Source of the DNA: Candidatus Defluviibacillus avedoerensis
GTDB taxonomy: Bacteria > Pseudomonadota > Gammaproteobacteria > Burkholderiales > Burkholderiaceae_C
Assembly: GCA_016703665.1 (NCBI GenBank)
Contig: JADJBS010000002.1
Coordinates: forward strand, 372,001 to 436,000
Direction: 5' to 3'
DNA length: 64,000 bases
Positions 18,209-25,986 of this stretch are shown in pieces (position 1 is the first letter of the stretch; every line of letters begins with the position of its first letter). The notes beneath the pieces are model-generated. The model made no database searches and was not told the DNA's origin. It saw only the letters and a program-made list of their open reading frames with translations. Made by a program: the position numbers and the translations under genes.

Positions 18209-18455
18209 CGTCCTTCAGGGCATGGTGCATGAGGGCCAGGTCGGCATACATGCGCTTGAGCTTGGCGTTCTCGGACTGCAGTTCACGCAGCTGCGACAGG
18301 TGGGACACCGTCATGCCGCTGTACTGGGTTTTCCACTTGTAGTAAGTCGGCTCGCTGATGCCGTGCTTTCTGCACGTCTCGCCGACCTTGGCGCCCAATT
18401 CGACTTCTTTCAAGATGCCGACTATCTGGCTTTCGCTGAATTTTGATTTCTTCAC
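18189..18455 (-). CDS. IS3-family transposase OrfA
   Basis: Small DNA-binding protein (88 aa) with the helix-turn-helix of IS3 OrfA (FSESQIVGILKEVELGAKVG, then TCRKHGISEPTYYKWK) and a leucine-zipper-like tail (LSQLRELQSENAKLKRMYAD). The start is GTG. It overlaps OrfB by 20 bases, as expected when a fusion transposase is made by frameshifting. Intact, but its partner is broken. Confidence 0.85.
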   Translation of the reverse strand: MKKSKFSESQIVGILKEVELGAKVGETCRKHGISEPTYYKWKTQYSGMTVSHLSQLRELQSENAKLKRMYADLALMHHALKDVVDRKL

Positions 18456-18491
18456 GTAGAGACCCCGTTGGGGGAATTTTCTCTACTTCAC

Positions 18492-19674
18492 ACTGGCTCA
18501 AGATTTCAAGGAGGCTTCAATCCCAGCGATTCGACGAATTGATTCCAAAGACAATCACAGTCGAGCTTTTGACGGAACCGGAATCATCAACAGCCTTGCC
18601 AAACTTCAGAATCCCGGTGCTCACAACCAAGAGAGCCGCAAAGGATTTCTCGCAATTACTCAGTTCTTGCGTGAGGTGACGGACCGTCCAGACGCGACGA
18701 TTGAAATTCCGTATGAACGCGACACCATTTTGGTTCATATGGACAATAAGGTGCTGCCAATCGAATCGCTCGGTTCAGGCATTCATGAGGTGATCATTCT
18801 GGCTGCTGCCTCAACTGTGCTATCTAATCATGTCATTTGCATGGAAGAGCCGGAACTACATTTGAATCCAATCTTGCAACGCAAGCTGATTCGATATCTG
18901 GCCGTCAAAACAGATAACCAATATTTCATCTCCACCCATTCAGCCGCATAAATGGATACAGATGGCGCTGAGATCTACCACGTTCGGCTAAGCAATGGAG
19001 CGTCGATTGTCGAACGGGTCTCATCAAATGATGGCAGATCGTCTGTCTGTTCTGACCTTGGCTACCACCCCTCAGATCTCCTACAGGCGAACTGTGTAAT
19101 CTGGGTCGAGGGGCCTTCTGATCGGCTGTATTTGAATTGGTGGCTACGTGCAGTTGATAGTTCACTTGTGGAGGGAATTCACTACAGCATTATGTTTTAT
19201 GGAGGTCGACTTGCCTCGCACTTGACAAACTCCCCTGATGAAATTGAGTTGAACGAATTCATTTCGCTAAGGCGACTCAATCGTCGGGGTGTCATGTTGA
19301 TTGACAGTGACAAGGATGCTCCACGAAAGCGTTTGAATGCTACGAAACAAAGACTGCAAAAAGAGTTTGACCTAGGGCCTGGTCACGCTTGGATTTCAGA
19401 AGGGCGTGAGATCGAGAATTATCTTTCGGTCGCTCAAATCAAGAATGCGATCAAAGCGGTTTGCCCGAACGCAACACCGGTAACCCAATTTGAGAGCTAT
19501 GACAACGTGTTGAAGATTCGATTGCCAAGAGGTGGTGAGGGCCAAGCTGGGAAAATTGAAATTGCTCGTTACGTTACACAAACTTTTGCACCGGATTTCG
19601 ATATCTTGGACCTGCGCGCAAAAATTTCAAAGGTACGTACCTTTATCGCTGATTCAAACCCCAAATACTCCTAA
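18492..19674 (+). pseudogene. OLD-like AAA ATPase/TOPRIM nuclease, truncated and interrupted
   Basis: The coding frame enters directly from the IS3 right end (QDFKEASIPAIRRIDSKDNH, then FDGTGIINSLAKL), so the N-terminus with Walker A is gone. Remaining ATPase motifs are the signature-like ESLGSGIHEVIILAAAS, Walker B VICMEEPELHLNP and the H-loop STHSAA. A TAA at 18949 interrupts the frame, which then continues with a TOPRIM domain: VIWVEGPSDRLYLNWWL and GVMLIDSDKDAPRKRL. Intact relatives are single OLD-family proteins used in defence or DNA metabolism. A separately started TOPRIM product from the ATG at 18952 is possible but unlikely to be functional alone. Confidence 0.75.
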
Positions 19675-19716
19675 GCAAGCTAAGCTTTTTCGATTGGAAT
19701 ATCCGCTTTCCCATTA

Positions 19717-20528
19717 GGGCCTGTTAACACATCCGAAGTCCATCAGCGACGAGGACGAAGCAGATGAAGCCCAGGAACATGAGATCGAGTTTCTCGAAGC
19801 GCGAGAAGATCCGGCGATAACCCTTGAGCCTGCGAAACAGGCGCTCGACCTCATTGCGACGCTTGTACATCTCGCGGTCGTACCCAGGTTCGATGCGCGT
19901 CTTTATCGGTGGCACCACTGGAATGAAACCCAGATCCAGTGCCAGTTGCCGTGTCCGTTGCCTTCGTAGGCACGGTCCATCAACAAATGCACCGGCCTGC
20001 TGGTCGGCCCAAGACTGCTGAGCAGGCGCACCTGGGTGCGTCGCGCCTGCCCAGGCGAGAGGCAGAACGTCACGGCCGTTCGAGCATCCGCGGCAACCAT
20101 ATGAATCTTGGTGTTCCATCCCCCGGGATTTTCCGATGGACTGCGGACCGTTTTTTTTAACGCCCCGGTGCCATCGGGATGGACCTTGATGCTCGTGGAG
20201 TCGAGCGAGACCGCTTCGATCTTGATGCGCACGACCTGCGCTCGCTGCAACTCCTCGAACATGCGATCAAGTACACCGGCCTTGGTCCAGCGGTTCATGC
20301 GCGTGTAGATGGTGTGCCAGTTGCCAAACCGCTTGGGCAGTCCGCGCCACTTGCAGCCATGCTCGGCCACATAGAGGATCGCATTGACCACCTGCAGGTT
20401 GCTCAGGCTGACGTTGCCACGCTGCTTGGGCAGGCAGTGCTCAATCGTGGCGAATTGCTCGGGTGTGATCTCCATGCCCCGGAGTATCCGCCGCAGTGGA
20501 CGCAATCACCATTAGTGTTAACACGCCC
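19717..20528 (-). mobile_element. IS5-family (IS427-like) insertion sequence remnant
   Basis: Element of 812 bases with terminal inverted repeats GGGCCTGTTAACAC (19717-19730) and its complement with one mismatch (20515-20528). It is flanked on both sides by TA, fitting a TA target duplication of this group. Termini are well preserved although the transposase is not. Left is the end of the OLD-like pseudogene; right is 221 bases of apparently non-coding DNA before soxA. Confidence 0.85.
19724..20475 (-). pseudogene. IS5-family transposase, multiple frameshifts
   Basis: DDE transposase recognisable from EITPEQFATIEHCLPKQRGN, GNWHTIYTRMNRWTKAGVLD, LDSTSIKVHPDGTGA and MDRAYEG, and in another frame RQLALDLGFIPVVPP and YKRRNEVERLFRRLKGYRRI. 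A run of eight A (20151-20158) coincides with the slippage site expected for this group, where the -1 frame reads KNGPQSIGKSRG. A further compensating shift follows within about 45 bases, and another lies near 19955 after AYEG. The last is not programmed, so the copy is decayed. Confidence 0.8.
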
Positions 20529-20686
20529 TAGTTCGCCTATTCCCAAAAAGGCAGGCATACCTGGGTGGGCAGGCGCAGGCCGATTCGCGCGAGCTTATGG
20601 GGCGCCGCGTGATGGCGGTTGCATACGCTCAGAAGCGCACGCAAACCAAAACCACTGTTCGCGAGCGTGGCCTGAGAATGGCCATC

Positions 20687-20716
20687 CTGGTGTGGCTGCC
20701 GTATCACGCAGCCCAA
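20687..20716. repeat. Imperfect hairpin repeat, copy 2
   Basis: Same architecture as 12661-12690: GGCTGC and GCAGCC arms with an eight-base loop inside CTGGTGT...CAA. It lies 33 bases beyond the soxA stop, downstream in the sense of transcription, in the 221-base gap before the IS5 remnant. That position would suit a transcript-end structure for the sox genes, but no T-run follows. I see no gene in the rest of the gap. Confidence 0.5.
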
Positions 20717-20749
20717 AAAATACGGAAGCAGAAAAACAGCACACAGCAT

Positions 20750-21541
20750 TTAACGCCGAATGCTTGGCCCGTCCACTGTCAACCCCTGCGCCCGCACCTT
20801 CAAGTAAAGCTCCAACTGCCGCAATGTCTGATCGCCAGCGGGTGGCATCGTAGCCTGCACGCCTGAATAGCAAGCCCGCAAACGTCGGTCGATGGAGCCC
20901 ATGCCTTGCCAGCTCATGCGGTAAATCGGAAAGCCCGTGGGGTTGGCTGGGCTGATCACATCAGAGCGCATTTGCTTGCCGATGTTTTGGTCATGGCAAT
21001 GGGCGCAGGCCAGGTTCATGCGGCCCAGGCGGGTGGTGTAGAGCTTGGCGCCGGTTTGCAAGTGTTCTTGCCAGAGGGTTGTCTGGGCGGGTTGGGCATG
21101 CACATGAATGACCTGGCCTTTGGCGGCATCGTGCAGCGCTGAGCTCAGCGCCAAAATAGGCTCGCTTTCCAGCTTGTCGCCTGCAAGGCCAGCGCGTGAG
21201 CGGCAGGTGATGATTTGGTCTTCCAGGTTGATGAGTTTGCCGCTGCCAGCGCTCAGACGCGGAAAACTGCCTGCGCTGGTCTTCATGCTGGTCAGCGGGC
21301 CATGGCAGTCGGCACAGCTTTTGCCTTGGCTGGCGTCCATCCACAGGGTGCGTCCGCGGTCAAGATAGAGGGTGATGGGGCTGCTGCTGGTGTCATTCTG
21401 CAGGGTGATCAGGCCTGGGGGCAAAGAGGCGTTGCCGCTCAGTTTGGGGTCGGTCGGCCAGTCGGCTGCCATGATTGCTGCGGGCATTGCGCCCAGCACT
21501 GCGATCACGGCGAATGTCAGGGCCAGACGCGCCACGCTCAT
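20750..21541 (-). CDS. soxA: Sulfur oxidation c-type cytochrome, SoxA subunit
   Basis: Diheme subunit (263 aa) of the SoxAX thiol-oxidising cytochrome that attaches thiosulfate to the SoxY cysteine. Signal peptide at the N-terminus (VARLALTFAVIAVLGAMPAA). Heme motifs are CADCH and CAHCH, and the active-site cysteine lies in the conserved RLRACYSGVQATMPPAGD. The ATG overlapping the soxZ stop (ATGA) is chosen; the frame extends 19 codons further upstream but that would run deep into soxZ. It is last in the order soxX-soxY-soxZ-soxA; soxB is not in the window. Confidence 0.92.
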   Translation of the reverse strand: MSVARLALTFAVIAVLGAMPAAIMAADWPTDPKLSGNASLPPGLITLQNDTSSSPITLYLDRGRTLWMDASQGKSCADCHGPLTSMKTSAGSFPRLSAGSGKLINLEDQIITCRSRAGLAGDKLESEPILALSSALHDAAKGQVIHVHAQPAQTTLWQEHLQTGAKLYTTRLGRMNLACAHCHDQNIGKQMRSDVISPANPTGFPIYRMSWQGMGSIDRRLRACYSGVQATMPPAGDQTLRQLELYLKVRAQGLTVDGPSIRR

Positions 21542-21873
21542 GATTCCAAGATCAAGAATTGTTGCGTTCGCCCACTCGCGCCTTTGTCGTCGCGCCATTC
21601 CACGGCCAACATGCCACCCTCAGGAGGGACGATCACCGAGAACGCCAGCAGCGGCTGGGCCGATAAACCGGTGCCGGGTTCCACTTCCAGGATCAGCTTG
21701 CTGTTAAGCAGCACCCGCACCACCGTGATGATGTTGCGAGGAATAGGGCGCCCTTCGTCGTCTACGCGAAAGCCGGTCTCCATGGGATGGCCGACGATCC
21801 AGCGCGCCTCGATGGTGTTGCCAGGGCGCAGCTTGCCGTGCAGGCTCAGGCGGGAGGGGATGATGTCTGCCAT
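21538..21873 (-). CDS. soxZ: Thiosulfate oxidation carrier complex protein SoxZ
   Basis: Periplasmic partner (111 aa) of SoxY, Ig-like fold, no signal peptide as expected because it is co-exported with SoxY. Family features are the start IPSRLSLHGKLRPGNTIEAR, the HPMETGFR motif and IPRNIITVVRVLLN. Length is normal. It follows soxY by 22 bases and its stop overlaps the soxA start. Confidence 0.92.
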   Translation of the reverse strand: MADIIPSRLSLHGKLRPGNTIEARWIVGHPMETGFRVDDEGRPIPRNIITVVRVLLNSKLILEVEPGTGLSAQPLLAFSVIVPPEGGMLAVEWRDDKGASGRTQQFLILES

Positions 21874-21895
21874 GGTGAGTCAGTCCATGCTCTGC

Positions 21896-22345
21896 TCAGC
21901 TTGTCCCGTCAAAGCAGGCGGATGAGGTGATGATGGTCGGCGCGCTGGCGGCACGCTGGCTGCCGTCGCTGTAGGTGGCGATGACCCAGGCTTCCTGGCT
22001 TGCCGCCAGGCGCAGCCGGGTGTGGAACAGGTAACGTGATGGCGGTTCTGGCAGGCGCAGCTTGACGACGTTGGGGTTGGGGTTCTCGGGCAGGATCACT
22101 TCCAGCGCAGCCAAGGTGAGGCCTGCGGGGGCTGCAATCTCCACTCTTAGCGGGACGGCGTTACCGGTGTCGGCGAGACGTGGGAATTCAAGCGTGATGC
22201 CGTCACTGGGCAGGCGCTTGTCGCGCAGGGCTTTGGCCAGTGGGCTTTCCACCGGGGGTGTCTGCGCTTGCAGTGGGTGATGCAGCGCTCCTAGACCCAG
22301 GCTCAGGCTGAGGGCTAGGCAATGACGACGGTCAATGTCAGTCAT
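21896..22345 (-). CDS. soxY: Thiosulfate oxidation carrier SoxY with atypical C-terminus
   Basis: Sulfur-carrier subunit (149 aa). The N-terminus carries a Tat-like RR signal (DIDRRHCLALSLSLGLGA ending LQAQ). The core (LPENPNPNVVKLRLPE, FHTRLRLAASQEAWVIATYS) fits SoxY. The classic protein ends in GGCGG, a swinging arm whose Cys holds the sulfur intermediate. This one ends ITSSACFDGTS: a Cys remains six residues from the end but without the flanking glycines. The codons around the stop give no alternative frame with GGCGG. It sits between soxX and soxZ, with gaps of 6 and 22 bases. Confidence 0.88.
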   Translation of the reverse strand: MTDIDRRHCLALSLSLGLGALHHPLQAQTPPVESPLAKALRDKRLPSDGITLEFPRLADTGNAVPLRVEIAAPAGLTLAALEVILPENPNPNVVKLRLPEPPSRYLFHTRLRLAASQEAWVIATYSDGSQRAASAPTIITSSACFDGTS

Positions 22346-22351
22346 GTGAAA

Positions 22352-22756
22352 TCACCTCCAGGTTTGCAGGGCAGCCACAACATGCTCGATTTGCTCTGGC
22401 GTCAGCACCGCTATGGCGGGTTGGGGCAGATTCAAGCCAGCAGTGCTACCAAAGGGCGGCATCAAGGTATCAGGTTTGATCTGCCGCGCATCCGTCACCC
22501 ATTGGCGCAACTGTAGCGCGTTGAAGCGATTGGCGATACCTGCCAGCGTTGGGCCTAAGGTGCTGGTGATGCCACCAGAACTGCTGGATTGGGCTGGCAG
22601 GGCGTGGCAGGCCACGCAGTTGCCCTTGGCGCGGTCGCTGATGATTTGCAAGCCCGTGGTGGCGTCCTGCGCATGGGCATGTCCCAGCTGAACCCAGCCC
22701 AACAGAACGCAAGCTAGACGCTTCCAGCCCATAAACCGCAGCGCCCGCCGTGCCAT
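22352..22756 (-). CDS. soxX: Sulfur oxidation c-type cytochrome SoxX
   Basis: Monoheme partner (134 aa) of SoxA. A signal peptide ends at HAHAQ; the heme motif is CVACH in GNCVACHALPAQ. The distal part holds the expected methionine region PDTLMPPFGST and the C-terminal helix LTPEQIEHVVAALQTW. First of the four sox genes. It begins only 14 bases after the stop of an MmgE/PrpD gene on the same strand, leaving little room for its own promoter. Confidence 0.9.
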   Translation of the reverse strand: MARRALRFMGWKRLACVLLGWVQLGHAHAQDATTGLQIISDRAKGNCVACHALPAQSSSSGGITSTLGPTLAGIANRFNALQLRQWVTDARQIKPDTLMPPFGSTAGLNLPQPAIAVLTPEQIEHVVAALQTWR

Positions 22757-22770
22757 GTTTGTCCTGTGAA

Positions 22771-24144
22771 TTAAACGGGGGTTGCCAGTTTTATCAGCGC
22801 GTCGACATTGGCGCTGTTGCCCAAGCCCCAGCAGGCCTTGAGCAGCTCATCGACCTGGGCCTTGCCCAGCACGTTGTCTGACAGGCCGTGGAACTTGGCT
22901 TCCAGCATGGCGTCTGTCATGGGGTTTTGCAGCGAGCCAATGGCGTGCTCGACAAACACATGCACCTTGCTGCCGTCCTTGAGAATGGCGGTGACGTCTG
23001 CGCTGGCCTCATCGATGCTGTCGTCCACGGTGGCGACCACCTTTCGGCGCAGGGCGACCATGTCTTCCCGGGTGACGATGTGATCGGAGAACTCTTCTTC
23101 CGCCGCGCGGCCAAAGGTCAGGCCCGACGCACAGCCGTGGTACACGCTGAACTTGGCTTGCAGGCCGTCGGCGGGTTCCTTTTTGCCCGTGAGTTCAAGC
23201 ACCAGACTGTGCACGCGCAGCTCAAGCCGCTCCACTTGTTCTGGCGTGATGCCTTTGGCCTTGAGCTGTGCGCAGGCGTCGATGCTGGGGTGGATCACGA
23301 TGCCGCAGGCAAAGGGCTTGTAGCTGTTGAACGAAATCTCAAAGCGTTGACCCAACTCACCTGTGATTTCCGACCAGTCGTTCTTGAGAGACACCGTTTG
23401 CATCATGCCGCGTGGTGCTTCCAGCGCTTTCGGGCTGGCTGTGAAGCCCTGGCTCGCCATCAGCGCAGACATCAGTCCTGCACGTGCTGCACCACCAGGG
23501 TGGAAGGGCTTGGTCATGGTGCCAAACTGCTCGCGCATACCCACCGGTTGCGATGCCGCAATGCCCAGGGCCATGGCGGTTTTCTGCACGTCCAGCTTAA
23601 GCAGACGGGCGCAGGCAGCAGCGGCGCCCAGCGTTCCGGTGGAGCCGGTGATGTGCCAGCCGCGGTCGTAGTGGTCGGGGTACATGGCGTTGCCCACGCG
23701 GCAGGCCACGTCGATACCGATGACCAGCGCGTCGATGATGTCGCGGCCAGACAGCTTTTGGTGTTGGGCCAACGCCAGCACGGCGGATGCCACTGGGCCT
23801 GCGGGGTGGATGATGGTCTTGAGGTGGGTGTCGTCAAAGTCAAAGGTGTGGCTGGTGATGCCGTTGACGAGCGCTGCGCTGGCCATGTCCACCTGGGTCT
23901 TGCGGCCAAGCACACTGGCTTGCTGGGCGGGCTGCAGCATGGCGATGGCGGCCAGGGCGGCGTCAGCGGCTTCGTGGCCACTGGCACCCACGGCGCAACC
24001 CAGCCAGTTCAAGAAAGTGCGGTGGGCTTCGTGGTCTACAGCGTCGCTCCAGCCGCGGGAGGGGTGCTTGGCCACAAACTGGGCCAGGATCTGGGTGACA
24101 AGCGGGGCATTGTGGTCGGCGGTGACCTGGGTATTACGTGCCAT
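22771..24144 (-). CDS. MmgE/PrpD family protein
   Basis: Protein of 457 aa in the 2-methylcitrate dehydratase / cis-aconitate decarboxylase superfamily. Typical features are TFLNWLGCAVGASGHEAADAA, TSHTFDFDDTHLKTIIHPAGP (the active-site Asp/His segment), GTMTKPFHPGGAARAGL and SFNSYKPFACGIVIHPSIDA. Substrate is not predictable; no prpB or prpC is adjacent. It is preceded by a Bug receptor and a GntR regulator on the same strand, the usual arrangement for small organic-acid catabolic operons in Burkholderiales. The 85-base gap to the Bug gene is AT-rich. Confidence 0.88.
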   Translation of the reverse strand: MARNTQVTADHNAPLVTQILAQFVAKHPSRGWSDAVDHEAHRTFLNWLGCAVGASGHEAADAALAAIAMLQPAQQASVLGRKTQVDMASAALVNGITSHTFDFDDTHLKTIIHPAGPVASAVLALAQHQKLSGRDIIDALVIGIDVACRVGNAMYPDHYDRGWHITGSTGTLGAAAACARLLKLDVQKTAMALGIAASQPVGMREQFGTMTKPFHPGGAARAGLMSALMASQGFTASPKALEAPRGMMQTVSLKNDWSEITGELGQRFEISFNSYKPFACGIVIHPSIDACAQLKAKGITPEQVERLELRVHSLVLELTGKKEPADGLQAKFSVYHGCASGLTFGRAAEEEFSDHIVTREDMVALRRKVVATVDDSIDEASADVTAILKDGSKVHVFVEHAIGSLQNPMTDAMLEAKFHGLSDNVLGKAQVDELLKACWGLGNSANVDALIKLATPV

Positions 24145-24229
24145 GAGGGGTTTTGCCTGAAGGTTGATATAAAAATGATAGCTATAAAAGATTATGGGAT
24201 ATGCCGATATGGTCTATTTTGTTCGAAAA

Positions 24230-25201
24230 TCAGCTGTCCAGCTGAATGTTGCGCTCTTTGGCCAGGACAGTCCAGCGCGCCAGGTCGGCTTTGATGAACG
24301 CGCCGAACTGTTCCGGCGTCATGATTTCTGGCTCGATGGCTTCAACCGCCAGTTTGTCGCGCAGGTCGGGGGCCTTCAGCACCACGGCCAGCGAATCGTT
24401 AAGCTGCTTGACTATTGGCGCGGGCATGCCCGCCGGACCCACCACGCCGTACCACTGCTGGGCGTCAAAGCCTTTGAAGCCTGACTCTTCCAGGGTGGGC
24501 AAGTCTTTGAACTGCGGGTGCCGTTGAAGACCGGTGACCGCCAATGGCCGCACACGGCCTGAGCGGATGTGGGGCATGGCCGCAGCCAGGCCTGGGAACA
24601 TGGCCTGGGTCTGGCCACCCATCAGGTCTGTAAACGCCGGTGCGATGCCACGGTAAGGGATGTGCACCATGAAGCCGCCTAGGCGCTGTTTGAACAATTC
24701 CATGATCAGGTGGGTCAAAGAGCCTTGTCCCGCCGAACCATAGCTAACCTTGCCGGGATTTGCCTTCAAGTAGGCGACGAATTCCGCCACAGTCTTAATC
24801 GGCAACGCTGAGTTCACCACCAGCACATTGGGCGTGGCGCCAATCATGCCGATGGGTGTGAAATCTTTGATCGGGTCGTAGGGCAGTTTGCGGGTAGCTG
24901 GGGCGGTGCCATGGGTGGACACATAGCCTTGCATCAAGGTGTAGCCGTCTGGTGCTGAACGCGCAGCGGCTTGCGAAGCAATCACACCGCCGCCACCGCC
25001 TTGGTTTTCCACCACAAAGGTTTGCTTCAGCTGCGCGCCCCATCGCTCAGTGACGGTGCGGCCCACCATGTCGCTGCCGCCACCTGCCGCCACGGGCACG
25101 ATGTATTTGATGGGTTTGTTGGGGTAGCCGGTTTGCGCCTGAAGCAGGCTAGGCGCTGTCAGGATGAGTGGTGTGGCTTGCAGGATGAGGCGGCGTTTCA
25201 T
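24230..25201 (-). CDS. Bug/TctC-family periplasmic binding protein
   Basis: Solute receptor (323 aa) with signal peptide (RRLILQATPLILTAPSLLQA) and Bug motifs YPNKPIKYIVPVAAGGGSDM and VVENQGGGGGVIASQAAARS. It lies between the GntR regulator and the MmgE/PrpD gene on the same strand. Ligand is likely the substrate, or a relative of the substrate, of that pathway (inference). Confidence 0.9.
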   Translation of the reverse strand: MKRRLILQATPLILTAPSLLQAQTGYPNKPIKYIVPVAAGGGSDMVGRTVTERWGAQLKQTFVVENQGGGGGVIASQAAARSAPDGYTLMQGYVSTHGTAPATRKLPYDPIKDFTPIGMIGATPNVLVVNSALPIKTVAEFVAYLKANPGKVSYGSAGQGSLTHLIMELFKQRLGGFMVHIPYRGIAPAFTDLMGGQTQAMFPGLAAAMPHIRSGRVRPLAVTGLQRHPQFKDLPTLEESGFKGFDAQQWYGVVGPAGMPAPIVKQLNDSLAVVLKAPDLRDKLAVEAIEPEIMTPEQFGAFIKADLARWTVLAKERNIQLDS

Positions 25202-25228
25202 GTTGATTTGTCTCGGGTGGTCTTGAAT

Positions 25229-25918
25229 TTACTGGTGCGTGGCCAGGCGCTCCAGGGCTGCGCCCACATGTTGGGCCATGAGTGCCTCGCACTGGGCCAG
25301 GTCGCCGTCTTTCAAGGCTTGCACGATCTGGCTGTGTTCCTGGATTGAGGTTTGCATGCCCACGTCTTTGGATAGGTTCTTGATGCGCGACAGGTGCAAC
25401 TTTTGCACGATGCCTTGGTAAGCATCTGCCACGGCTTTGTTGCCAGCAGCCTCCACCATCGCCCAGTGAAACCGCAGGTTCTCGCCGTAGTACCGTTGCA
25501 CGGCCTGGCTGGTGGCTGCTTCTTGCATGGCAGCGATGGATACGTCCAGTGTTTGAATCAATCTGGTGCGCTGCTTAGACGGCAATGCCGCCACACTGCG
25601 CCAAACAAAAGCATCGAGCAAGGCGCGGAACTGGTAAAGATCGCGGATTTCATCGGCACCCAGTTCACGCACAAATACGCCCGAATGCTTGCGGGACACA
25701 ACCAGGCCCGAGCTTTCCAGTTCGCGCAATGCCTCGCGAACTGGTACGCGAGAGACTTGCAGCCGCTGGGCGACATCGGGCTCGTTGATGCGCTGCCCGG
25801 GTACCAGAACACCGCGCAGGATTTGGCCGAGCACGTCTTCGCGAACCAATTTGGCGAGTGAAGTGTCACGCACATCGCTGAAGCGATCGGGTGAGGCGGG
25901 TGTTAACCAGGGAATCAT
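25229..25918 (-). CDS. GntR-family transcriptional regulator, FadR/VanR type
   Basis: Regulator of 229 aa. N-terminal winged helix-turn-helix: VREDVLGQILRGVLVPGQRI, then EPDVAQRLQVSRVPVREALR and ELESSGLVVSRKHSGVFV. The C-terminal all-helical FCD ligand-binding domain shows LYQFRALLDAFVWRSVAAL and late His residues in LRFHWAMVEAAGN typical of metal-assisted ligand pockets. A palindromic candidate operator lies just upstream of the ATG, suggesting autoregulation and control of the downstream Bug and MmgE/PrpD genes, and possibly soxXYZA. Confidence 0.88.
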   Translation of the reverse strand: MIPWLTPASPDRFSDVRDTSLAKLVREDVLGQILRGVLVPGQRINEPDVAQRLQVSRVPVREALRELESSGLVVSRKHSGVFVRELGADEIRDLYQFRALLDAFVWRSVAALPSKQRTRLIQTLDVSIAAMQEAATSQAVQRYYGENLRFHWAMVEAAGNKAVADAYQGIVQKLHLSRIKNLSKDVGMQTSIQEHSQIVQALKDGDLAQCEALMAQHVGAALERLATHQ

Positions 25919-25935
25919 GTTGGATCAATTGGATG

Positions 25936-25952
25936 CGATATATCGTATACGA
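25936..25952. promoter_or_regulatory. Candidate GntR operator
   Basis: Two overlapping perfect 10-base palindromes, CGATATATCG (25936-25945) and TCGTATACGA (25943-25952), lie 18 to 34 bases upstream of the regulator start codon. The second resembles the TNGTATACNA-type sites of FadR-subfamily repressors. Position would block transcription of the regulator operon. Assignment as operator is inference. Confidence 0.55.
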
Positions 25953-25986
25953 AAATATAGCCGCTGATTAAATTGAATAAACCAAC

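Larger units (their letters stand above)
17361..18492 (-). mobile_element. IS3-family insertion sequence
   Basis: Element of about 1.13 kb with the two-gene IS3 organisation (orfA then orfB, overlapping, minus strand). The ends carry an inverted repeat with core GAAGTAGAG (17364-17372 and its complement at 18481-18489); a GGGGAATTTT stretch recurs near both ends. Exact termini are uncertain by a few bases, and I see no convincing target duplication. The left side abuts the molybdo-hydroxylase fragment and the right side enters the OLD-like ATPase reading frame. Different genes on the two sides suggest deletion after insertion. Confidence 0.8.

Noticed and set aside
20147..20162. Eight-T run in the IS5 transposase as a sequencing-error signal
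   Set aside because: IS427-type elements normally use an A-run slippage site here, so this particular frame change can be programmed; the break near 19955 is the real damage.
24165..24225. AT-rich TGATAGCTAT stretch upstream of the MmgE/PrpD gene as a promoter or repeat
   Set aside because: Similar short AT-rich strings occur in other gaps of the window, but I could not define a consistent repeat unit or -35/-10 pair.
22888..24294. 468-codon plus-strand open frame
   Set aside because: Antisense of the MmgE/PrpD gene, which has clear family motifs on the minus strand.
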